In this document: positions 47,001 to 59,000 of the stretch, one piece after another
How the letters are laid out: every line of letters begins with the position of its first letter
How positions within the stretch are numbered: the stretch's first letter is position 1
DNA from: Diplolepis rosae
Lineage: Eukaryota; Arthropoda; Insecta; Hymenoptera; Diplolepididae
Assembly (NCBI GenBank): GCA_030998225.1
Contig: JAPYXD010000555.1
Coordinates: 806,001 to 870,000, forward strand
Length of the DNA: 64,000 bases
Direction of reading: 5' to 3'
The notes under the pieces: generated by a model
What the model saw: the letters and a program-made list of their open reading frames with translations, nothing else
What the model was told of the DNA's origin: nothing
The model's database searches: none
Made by a program: the position numbers and the translations under genes

Positions 47001-50000
47001 TGTAGCCGGGACTATTTTCATGCATTTCCACATTGTATCGATCTTATAATAAAAGTTACTATTTGTCCAGTTTAGTTAATACAAAAATATATATTTTTCC
47101 GACATAACTGAGAATCGTTGTATTAAAAAGTATCCCAATATCTTAATTAGAAACTGATGAACTTTTTCATCCGTACATTATTAAAATAGTAATTTCAACT
47201 TTGAAAAAAATGTTAAATTTATCATTCAATCTATTTTATTTTGGTTAAAGTCGATAGAAACTTTCTTATGTCAGAATTGTTTAAGAGAAAAACTTTTTTA
47301 ATTATTGTTTTTTAAAATGTAACAAAGGATGATATTTGTTGACATGTTTTTAATAAAAAATTGTACAACAGTTTGAAATTATACTTTAAAATCACCATGA
47401 TTTAATTCTGCTCATTTTGATGAAAAACAAAAGCAAAATTTTAAGAAATCAATGTATATAATGATTTCAAAACGATTCAAAACAGTTGATTAGCAGGTAA
47501 AATCTAATTCGTCTGTACAATTATTTCTTGAAATTTAGATGGAGAACAAAACCTGAATATGTAGTGTGGAACGAAGAAACCCGGCTAATAGCACCTTTTA
47601 ACTTTTCGAGAAAATCGCGTTTCTCTGAGACGGGTCCGTTCGAAATAAAAATAAACGCGAGATAAAATGCGTTAGATTTCGGTCACTTTTGATCGCACAG
47701 CGTTGTGCATAGGCCCATTCGATAGAGCATGCTTCTGTCTCTCAAAATCATCGAAAAACTCAAATTTCGTCTTTGGTGCTGTTAGCCGGGTTTCTTCGTT
47801 CCACGCCACATATAGTAGTAAGAATACTAGTCATGCTTTTCTAGCAGGTTTCGTTCTTGCTATCCTGGTAAAAAAAACATACATTTTAAGCAGGGATCCC
47901 TTCATGCTAAAAAAGTACTAAGTTTCATGCTTTTAGAGCACTTGTGCCTTGTTAAAATAGTTCGAACTTCGCATTACTATAGTTACAAGAAATCCATCCT
48001 ATTTCAGTATGAGTTCTCTTGCAACCGAGATGTTGAGGCCACGCCTACTTTCAAAAGTAGCACCTCACGTGTTCTCTCGGTTGTGAGAGAACCCGAGTCG
48101 AAATCTCGAGCAAGTTTTTCGTTTTTAGGTACTGCTTACCTCCTGCTTCTTCTCATTTACCACTGCTTTGATACTCTTCAATGTATCAAAGCAGTTGTAA
48201 ATGAGAAGAAGCAGGAGGTAACCTAAAAATGTAAAACTTGCTCGAGATTTCGACTCGGGAACTCATACTGAAATAGAATGAGTTTCTTACAACCATAGTT
48301 AGGCGAGAACATTGCTCTGACAGCATATGACACGAGCAATAATGGCATGCGCTTGTTTCTTTTATAGTATAAGACATTCCATGCTAAAAATGCATGACTT
48401 CATACCAATAATGGTAGATACTCAGCTCAGCCTACCATAATAGTTAGATTTTTTTCTCCGTGTACTATTAAAAAAGATTTATAATTACACGAAATATTGC
48501 ATATGTAAATAAAATATTTACATTTCTCAAACTTAATGAATTCGATCAATTTTACAAAAAAAAAATTATAGTTGTGACCTTTTAGTCAGTACAACTAATA
48601 GGATTTCTCTTAGTGTGTTCATCAATCTCTTAGATTTTATACATTCATGTTAGATTTATATTTCAGAACAACTAAAAACAAAACTGACTCGAGACCATGG
48701 CTCACAAAAAAAGTATTGAAATAAGTATTGGAATAAGTTTTGGTAAATCCAATACTATTTTCCCGTCGGAATTATTGCACTCTTAGAAATATTGGGAAAT
48801 TTACAAATTTTGAATGATACAAAGGTAACGTAAAATTTGACGATATTTATATGATGTTTTTGAGTAAAACTATCTTAAAATTGCGAAAAACATACTGAAT
48901 TTTCTGAAATTTTTCTTAACATTATGAAACTCAAATGAATTTTCATAAAATGTATCTTAAAACTACCAAATTTTAACAGAATTTTTATAAAATTTATTAT
49001 GAAATTATGAAACTGTAACAAAATTTTCAGTTACATGTAACTGCATAGAATTTCAGTTACCCAAAACGTAAAATTATTCCTTTTACAAGTTTCAGAATTT
49101 CCGGATACAAGTATCAGAATATTCAACACTTTGTAACTGAAAATCAAATCAAACTCCAGTCACGTGTTTTGGAAAATTACAGTAGAAATTTTTAACAGCA
49201 TAGAAGTAAGTATTGGAGGTTAGTATCCCTGTTGAAAAATTTGACCTCATAAACGATATTGTATACAATATCGTATACAACGTCGCAAACGATATCGCAC
49301 ACCACATCGTAAAAATATCGTATTTTGGGATAGTACAGAATATAATTTACAACATGGTTTACGATATCCTTTCAAATACATATATGTATATACAGGGTTT
49401 TCCAATTAGAGGTTCCATTTTGAATAACTCGCTATTTTGGCAGCTATCATATACCAGGGGTGTTAGTTGAAATTTGCCGGTTTCACTCATAGATGTCGCT
49501 AGAGATATGTATACATTTCTATGATTTGGCATCTATGTCATATTTTTCTATGCACAATAACCTTCAAAAATACACAATTACATTCTGCCAAAATAATAGC
49601 ATCATAGTTGTTTACCTCAGTGAATATGTCGAGTTTCGTTCCAAGTAAATCGCATTTGCGGCATTCGTTGCTTTTCTTATTTCATCAAAAGAAAAAAGCA
49701 GCTGAAGCTCATCGATTGCTGGTAGAAACTTATGGTGAACATGCTCCAGTGATTAGAATATGTGAGACATGGTTTCGTCTATTTAAAAGTGCAGATTTCG
49801 ATTTAACAGACAATGAACATCCTGGTGCAGCGAAAAAGTTCGAAGACGAGGAATTGCAGGCGTTATTGGATGAAGACCCAACCCAATCGCATCAACAATT
49901 GGCACAAACACTAAATGTTACCCGAGGAGCAATTTACCAACTTTTAAAAGCCATGGGAAAAATCCAAAAGTATGGAAAATGGGTACCACACAAACTGAAC

Positions 50001-53000
50001 GATAGACAAATGGCAAATCGAAAAACCATTTATGAAATGCTGCTTCAACGGTTCGAAAGGAAATATTTTCTGCATCGAATTTTCACGGGCGACGCAAAAT
50101 GGATATATTTCGAGAACCCGAAGCGGAAAAAATCATGGCTTTCACCTGGTGAGGTCGGCCCATCGACTCCAGGGCTTGGGTTTGGTGCGACCAGTGTGGT
50201 GTGGTGTACTTCGAGTTATTAAAACCTGGTGAGACGGTGAATACGGATCGCTACCGACAACAAATTATCAATTTGAATCATGCATTGATCGAAAAACGGC
50301 CGGAATGGGCCCGAAGACATGGCAAAGTTATCCTACAACATGACAACGCACCGTCTCATACCGCTAAAATGGCGAAGAACACATTAAAAGCATTGAATTG
50401 GGAAATATTATCGCACACGCCGTACTCTCCAGACTTCTCCCCGTCCGACTATCACCTTTTCGCATCGATGGGACACTCACTCGCAGAGCAGCGCTTCGCC
50501 AATTTTGAAGAAGTCGAAAAATGGCTCGTCGAACGGTTTGCCTTAAAAGAGAAAAAGTTTTTTTGGAATGGTATCCATGATTTGCCTGAAAGATGGGCAA
50601 AATGTGTAGAATCCAATAGTCAATACTTTGAATAAAATTTTGTTGAGATTCCCTTGAGAATTAAGTGTTTTCTTTATTGGAAAAACCGGCAAACTTCAAC
50701 TAACACCCGTGGTATGACGGCAATTACAGTTGGCCGCCAAGATTATGCGATTTAACACCTCTAGACTTTTTTCTTTGGGATTACGTGAAGGATAAAGTTT
50801 AAGGCTGATGCTCCTCAGTCAATTCAAGAACTCAAAGAGAATATTCGTGCTGTTATCGACGAAATAGAACCCCAAATGTGCGATGATGTAATAGGAAAAT
50901 TTCACGAAAAGAGCATGGTAGTGCAAACGTAGCCGTGGAGGTCATATCAATGATATTGTTTTTCATTATATTAATGGCAAACCTTCTGCCATTCAATGAA
51001 ATAAAAATCAAATGTTTTTTCACAAAAAACACGGGTTTTTCTTATTAATCAAAAAGAAACCTCTAATTAGAAAACCATGTATATATATAGTATAATTTGA
51101 ATGTATTTAAAATAAAAGTAAATATTATACGTTGTGGACAGGTGTCCTCGTAGACAATTTCAAACTCTTATATCGCAATAATGCAAATGAATTCAAATAT
51201 TTAAAGATTTTTAAATTCTTTAAATATTTGATTCCAAATTATATTATTTAAATTCACTCCTTATCTCTAAATTTAAAAAAAGAACATTTACTTTTATTTT
51301 AAATAAATTAAAATTATACAATATACAATATATATATATATATATATACATTATAAAAGGATTTTGTATACAATGTCATAAACGGTATCGTGTGCAAGGT
51401 CGTATTTTTCAACAAGAATTGGTGATAATTACTGGAGTTAAGTATTGACGATAAATATATTGAATTAAGTAAATTTCTAAGCACTTCTTTACCAAGCATA
51501 TTTTTTTTCAGGTTTTCTATTTATATAATTTTTCAATCACAGTAAAGAATTCAATTAAGTGCTTCCTAGTATTATTTACTTTAATACTGAAACTAAGAAA
51601 TACTCTCAACAGTTACCTAGTATCATTCTAAGTGCATTGTATGATAGATTCTAATGCGGGTATCATGCCCGGGAGAGGAAATAAGAACTCCTATTATTAT
51701 ATCTCCTATAATCAATTTAATATAACGAAAACTTGCGACTTCTCTCTACAAATTGATTTTGATACTCTCAGTAAAACATCACAATAAAAGAAAGAAATCG
51801 CCCTATGCTATTTAAATAAATTTTCTCACAGGTGATCAGCGTGGAGACCTTAAGGGCTATCTAAAAACTTGAAGTTTATAAATAAAGTGAACATGTATGA
51901 AATGGTTCGTACAAACAAAATTCCGTAAGTTAACTAAATTCATACAATCAATAAAAATTTTACATATAAAAAGTTCTCTTTGGCCATAAGCATGACGCCT
52001 AGATCATGGCTACATCGCTCCCAAGCTAACCGACCGGAGTTCCCGGCTGACATTCCGCAGGGGTAAATTGTGCAAGGTTACAATATTTGTCGCTAATACT
52101 TATCAACATTACCTATATATCCATTACTTATCATCAATACTTATCTCTAATACTTGCTTCCAATATTTTGAACGCGAAAATAGTATTGGATTATTGCGAA
52201 TAACCTTAAGGCCGTATGGTAGGGTCTGACGTCACCAATTGCATTCGACCACTTTCTTAATAAAATAATAATTTTAACCAATTTTCCGCAAAAGACACTA
52301 GTGCCTTGTATTTTTTTGCATTGTTGTCTTCTCAGGAAAATTTTATTAAATTATTATCCTATTAATAAAGCGGTAGTATGTAATTGGTGACGTCAGGCCC
52401 TACCACACTGCAATTTCAATTACTAATATCACGTGGTCTGGTCGATTCATAACCATGGATTCTTTTTTAATTTTGCAGCAGTCACAGCAGCACAGTTACT
52501 TATACCTATTTTTAGTGCAAAAGCACCAATGTGAGTAATTTCCTAATTTGGAATTATTTATAAACTATTTTTATATCTAAAAGAAACTTTAAAAGTTTAT
52601 TCAAATTTCTCACAATTCAATTCGTCCATTTTTACCATAAATATTAAGAAATATATATAATTCCACTTACTTTATTAGGGCGCTGAATTATGGATCTATT
52701 GGCTTCATTATTGGTCATGAAATGTCTCATGGATTCGATGTTACTGGTTCATACTTTTTTAAATACTTTTACTTTAAATATTAATATCTAAATAATTTTA
52801 TAAAATAACTGTTTGTATCTTTTATACAAATCACAGGTCGAAAATACGACAAGGATGGAAACGCAATTCCTTGGTGGTCTGAGAAAATGGTAAAAGAATA
52901 TAAAAAAAAAGCTGACTGTTTCGTGGATCAGTTCAATAATTATCAGGTAAAACATTATTCAAAATTATACTAAAATTATTTAATTATATACAACTAATTG

Positions 53001-56000
53001 AAATAAGGAAATATCAAAATAAATATATATATGTATTTCCTAATCTACTTATTTTTTGTGATTCATAATGTATTTAGTTGTTCCCCATTTAAAAAAAAAA
53101 ATTACGTCAAGTTTTGGGATTCTCTTTTGATGTCATTTTTTAACAAGGTCGCATCATATATTATATATATATATATATATATTATACTTTTTAAAATATT
53201 GTTTAGTTGTGTCAAAATAAAAAATTATTTAGGTCAGAAGCGATGGCGCTTTTGAATTTGATCTCGACGTCACCTCACTCTAAAAACAAGTGTGTAGTGA
53301 AATGTGTAATTTTTAAACACTACACACCTTGTCAAGTGTGTAATTGAGCGAAGTGTGTACTTACTAAACATTGCCAACTTAATTTCTCGGGTACAAAACG
53401 TTACATTTGTAATGTGTATTGAAAATACACACTTCAAATGCCTAAAAAGTTATACTATCGTGATTCACGTGTAGGAGTAACACACTTTTTTTTAGAGTGC
53501 TGTTAAAAAAATCACGTCGACAACGACACTATAAACGTTTTTGGAGTTAGAAGCGAAGTTGTCTTCGACGTCACTTTTGACCTAAATGATTTTTTAATGA
53601 TTTTAAAACGTTTATTTTTTGGCAATTTGAAAAATTAAATATATAATATTAATAACAGGCTATAATTATACTACATATGTGAACTTGGTGAATCCCAGAG
53701 ACAAAAAAACTACTGCGCAGCTATAGCTAAGTCTTAGGATAGAACGTAGGATTTTATAATAGGGACAAGTTTTACGTTCCTACGTGAGAATATGTGTGGG
53801 GGCCTTTCAAGGATTCCACGTAGGGACCTATACATATAAGATACTATATAGGGTCCTGTGTAAAATCCTATAGGTACTACCTATAGGGTCCACATAGGTG
53901 ACACCCACGTAGGATCCTATATAGGTTTCTTCGTGAGAACCTACATAGGAACCTATATAGGTATTTGGAGTATAGGGATAGCTTTAAAAAGCACGATGAA
54001 CGTGAATAACCAATCAATCTTCACTGGCAAAGTAAAGTTAATTAAGAGCATGTGTTACTTAGGAAATTAGTAAATGTTATTGACGTTTGGTTTCTACATG
54101 TTTGTGTCTAAAGTACATAAAATTTTGATTATTAAATTCAAAAAAAGTTCAATTGTAGAAAAATATATCGGAAAATTGTTTTTCATCGTCAAAACAAAAA
54201 GTAGTCTATCTACGTCCGTTTTTATCTTCTCTACCAGTTCTTAAATTTTAAAACCAAAATGTTATTTATTTTGGACACAAACATGTGGAAACTGGACCAA
54301 ATTTTTCCCATGAACTTGCTACTTTTCTCAAGCATCACATGCCTTTAATGCCTTCCTTTCAATTTAAAGTTAGGCTTTGAAAAAACGATTAATTTCTGTA
54401 TACACTGTCATTTCTTTTGGAACAGATTCACGAAATTTATACGAAAATTCATCGAGATGCATGACGGTGCCGTCCCATGTGGGCGCAAAATTACCAACAG
54501 CCAATTACAGAATATTTTTAGAAGAAAGAAATTTCAAGCATTTCTGCAATTGGCTGTTCGTTTTCTGCTTTGCATTTTACGTCTACATGGGATGGCACCC
54601 TGAATATCCCTCAAATTTATTTTGTTGAAATTCATTTGACTGAACTACCTATTTGCCCCTTGATTTTACGATGAATTTACAAACGTTAGCCGTAAAACTC
54701 CATCTAGCGACTAATTTTTAAACTGCAATAGTGATATTAAAGGTGCATAGAGTTAGTAGATTTTTGGTAATATAGAATAGACCTTTTCATTTAAGAGCAG
54801 AAGCTTAACGCCATGATACTGCGCGCGCATTTAAATGTTTCGAGCTCGTTTTTGGGAAAAATGTACACGATAATACCAAACATTTCAGTAAAACTAACTG
54901 AAAAAGATGTTCCTGGTGCAGAATTGTTGTACAAAAAGGTGGAGAAGAATACCATTTGTCAGTTAAAAAGATGGTTGAAATGTAGAAAACAGTTGTTGAC
55001 CGGCATGTATAGTATGAAGGTTATATTTAGATTAGTGATATTGAGAAATGCATAGGAAAATTGTACTTTTATATAAAACTGTTTCTGTGAATTGAAAAAA
55101 AGTAAAGTAAAAATTAATTTTGGTTTTAATTTGAAAGTATACAAATTTGTGGATTATACTTTATAAGAAGTAAGTATCTGGTGTATAAAATAAAAGGTGT
55201 ATTTAAGATGCTACCAGGAAATCGCTAAATTTATATTTATATTCGATAATTATTTTCTTAATCTTTAAATTCTATCCTGTAAAAAAGTGAATCCACTTAT
55301 ACAAATATATTTTTTTTAAATGGCAAACAATTCTTTATAATGAATAGATCATGGTAAATGAGAATATAACATTATTATTCTCTATCTCTATTACAATTTT
55401 ATAGTACGCAGATATTTTAATTCCATGAAATACAAAATATTAAACGGAAAAAATTATTGTCAGAGTGAAATCTTCTATCTTTACATTCTTTATACCATAA
55501 AAGTACTCGTCCTTACCTTTTGGAAATTCTAAACAGGGTTTTGGAAATAAAATAAAATAATAAGTACATTCTAAGTACGACTTGTATCGGCTGTCACTTC
55601 TACAATTTCCAAAACAGCACTTAATTTTTATCTGTACCAACCTTTTTCCTTTTCAAAATATTTTCTCCAGGTATATCAGACATTTTTTTGTGCAAAGTTT
55701 TTTAACTCAAAATCTTTCGAAATATTTTTTTTCTGTAAATATTTACCTTGCCCATGTACTTTCTCGGTAAAAATAGCTCGAAACTCCCGGAAGTACTATG
55801 GATATTTCGTACTTGCACATTATCGTTTTCTTAAATGAAAAGGTCTATTGGAGAAGGTATAATAGTAGAGAAAATTCCGGTATATTACCGATAGGGTGAG
55901 AACTTATCGAGAAATTATGCCAAGCTTCTTTTTTAACATTTATTCGCTATTATTCTGTATTTCAACAACATTTACTTGTAATGCTATGCATGAGAAATAA

Positions 56001-59000
56001 GTAATATTTATTATACAACAGAGTAAATTATTTTCTTTATTTAGTTTAAAAAATGTAAAATGTTTTATCGAACAGATAAGTAAAAATTGGATTTTTATAT
56101 TAATGAAGATATATGAAATAAAATTATATAATTTGATTCTTTTATAAATGGAACTATTTACTTTTAATAATATACTACATATTTCTCAGAATATAAATAT
56201 ATTTGTTGATTGAATTTTTTAAACAGTGAGGAACTTTTATTTTTGAATAATTAAATACAATTTGTTTTAAATGCATATTACAGTCTTTTCTACTTAACGC
56301 TTATTATCTTTCGAATAAATAAAACTAAGTAGATAAGCTACTTAGGTAAATCTATTATATTTAATTAATATCACAGTATTTATCTCTTTTTTAAACAATT
56401 TTCTATATGATGTTTTTGACGCGTGGCATTGGTCTTATAAGGTTACGTTTATACCTTTGTATGCATGCAGCTTGCATGCATGTTGCAATGGTAACATACA
56501 AGCGAGAGAGAGAGAGAGAATTTTTGTTTCTTTCCTAATACTAATACGTTTCCAGGGCAACCTGCATGCATGCAAAGATACGAACGTACCCCAAGAGTCA
56601 CCGCAATAATTACTAGGGTTGCGCGGTTACGCGTAACTCAGAATTTTATACGTATGATACGTAAAACATGTATGTAATGTACTGTTGTACGATACATACG
56701 CAACCCTGATAACTAATATATTGTAGTACACTTTTTCGTTTTTTTCTACGACATTTTGGTAACATTTTTAAATAATACTCGTTGACTTTGGCATTTTTGT
56801 CCCATTGAAAACTCTCTAGGCATAAGTGCTGCTATGCCATGCGGTGACTGCCGCTTTGACCTTTCGTAAAAAATATAAATTCTCGCAAGTTCTCGAGGAA
56901 AAAGTGGCTCGAGAAAATACTGGTAATTTACTCGAATTTATTCATCCTTCCTGACGTAACATACCGCCTTTAGAATTCTAAAGAACTGAGTCGGTAATTT
57001 TACATCGTGGGAATGTAAAATTTGTTCTATGGAAGAAATGAAATAAAAAGAAATAAGAGAAATCTGCTCATATATTCTTCCTATACATATAAGTTTATTT
57101 CTTGTGATTTGATACTAAAGCTCAAGTCAGTTTTATAATATTGTAGACCTGAATTACATTTTCTCAAAGTTACTAAATTTGTTTTTGACTAAATGAAAAA
57201 GGAAATTAAATTAAATTTTATTGAATTTAAGTTTCTACTTGTTTGTGTCCAGAGTGCATAAAATTCTGATTTAAAAATTTGAGAAAAGGCAGAGAAGATA
57301 ATATCGAATGTAGATGGACGACTTTTAGTTTAAGAAATAAAAAAAAGTTTAATTTCAGCAAAATCTATGGAGAAATTTTTTTTATTATCAACACCAAAAG
57401 TAATCTATCTATGTCCGTTTTCATCTTCTCTACCAATTTCCAACGTTTGAAAATAAAATTTAATGTATTTTGGACACAAACATGTAGAAATTGGACCAAG
57501 ATGTTCACATAAACTTGATACTTTTCTCTAGTATCACATGCTCTTAAGTTTGACCTAATTTTTATGAAAAGATGAAATTTTCTATATATGTATATGAAAA
57601 AATATTTTCTGTAAAAAAAGAAACGCTTTGAGTCCACTGGGTATTGATCCCAGAACCTTTTGATTAGAATAGTTATATCTATAGTAGACGTTTTTATTCA
57701 TTGAGTTTATGCTACATATGTGGATCACCAGTCATACATTAGATATTACACTCAGAAAAAATATTTGATTGAATCAAAAAAATTATTTGTTTGATAGACT
57801 TTCTTTGATGTAAAGAAATGATTTGTTTAAATGAAACAAAATTTGTTTGATTCAAACAAAAAATCTTTGGACCAAATAAATATTTGTTCGAATCAAATAA
57901 ATTTCTGCCTTAAATCGAACAAATTATATCTTTGACCATATATCAATGCATTAATTTCTTTGATTTGAAGAAAAATTCATTTGATTCAATCAAATCTTTT
58001 TTCTGAGTGTAGGATACGTTCCCGACGCGTGTCCTCGTAGCATATTCAAACTCATATTTGTATATCGCAGTAATGCAATAATTCTGAACTTCAGTAGAAA
58101 AATACTGATGATCAGAATTTTTTCATGACGACGGGAAAAGATTTTGGTCATCAGTATGAAAATACTTATAATATCAGTATTCTCCGACACGAGGTAATTT
58201 TATAAATCTTGAACTCAAATTTACTTTTTAAGTGTGTAAAGTCCCGCGATTTAATGTAAATACATACAAATTAGGGCAAATGATTATTCGGTCATACGAA
58301 CTTTAGGATATTCAGAATTTTTTGTCTATTATATTCATGTATAGCATATGAATAGAAAACCGAACCGAAAGGAAGGGATTCATGACAGCTACTATACCTG
58401 GTGCAAATTTCGGATGGGATCTTATTTCCCGCGAGTCCGCGCCGTTCCGAAATCTGTTTCTGAACCAATTCCTGATATTCCCCGCTATTCCAAACCAACA
58501 CTTCAAACCGAATCAATCCGAACCCCATTCAATCAAAATATTTTTAATTAAAAAGAAAAAAATTGATTTTCGGAAACTTCGAAAATTTGGTCAGTTTTTG
58601 CGTATCTTTCACCGCTTTTGAGATATTTTTATTTTATTTTTTTAAATTTGATTTTCGAATTGATTCCGTTTGAAATTTGTCTGCTGTCCTCGGATTGAGC
58701 TGGATTAATATGTATAGGATTTCTCTGAATTTCAGACTGAATTTTCATCGGTGGGGATTTTCTCGGAAACAGATTTTGGAATCGGGCGGAATGAGACAGT
58801 TTGAATTTTTTCAATCCGGAAATTGTACTATAAGGCGTGTACAATTTGAAGGACCGTAAAGGTACAGCGAGATAATCTTATTCCTCCATAAAATTGAGGG
58901 AAGGAATAATGGTTATATTTTATATAACAATAATTTATTTTAAAATGTGTATGAAGTTGTACTATACATTGATATTTATAAAATTAGGTAGATGGAAAAG

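Larger units (their letters stand above)
49393..51079. mobile_element. short mariner/Tc1-type remnant, host of a later mariner
   Basis: Ends CAGGGTTTTCCAATTAGAGG and near-complement, TA on both sides. Without the inner insertion only about 430 bp remain: the left TIR and the C-terminal transposase codons (WPPRLCDLTPLDFFLW, EPQMCDDVIGKFHEK, 50745-50930) broken by stops. The TPLDFFLW motif is the same type as in the 16070 element. Confidence 0.8.
48748..52192. mobile_element. large degenerate palindromic element containing the two nested mariners
   Basis: AATCCAATACTATTTTC at the left matches its complement near 52170-52190. Inner arms around 49210-49330 and 51362-51450 are also inverted relatives (TTGTATACAATATCG, TTGTTGAAAAAT). 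The word AAGTATTGG or its complement recurs many times near the ends. Coding content of its own not seen. Confidence 0.5.
54777..55849. mobile_element. TIR-bounded element carrying THAP and SAP-like ORFs
   Basis: A perfect 20-bp inverted repeat, AATAGACCTTTTCATTTAAG at the left and its complement at 55830-55849. Inside are two convergent coding fragments, a SAP-like segment on + and a THAP zinc finger on minus. THAP domains are the DNA-binding domains of P-element, Kolobok and related transposases. Target duplication not clear; true ends may lie slightly further out. Confidence 0.6.

Noticed and set aside
54377..54628. 83-codon open frame
   Set aside because: Coincides with the hairpin 54465-54605; no protein similarity recognised.
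58292..58859. several overlapping 60-80 codon frames on both strands
   Set aside because: Result of the degenerate AATCCGAAT repeats; multiple frames open at once.
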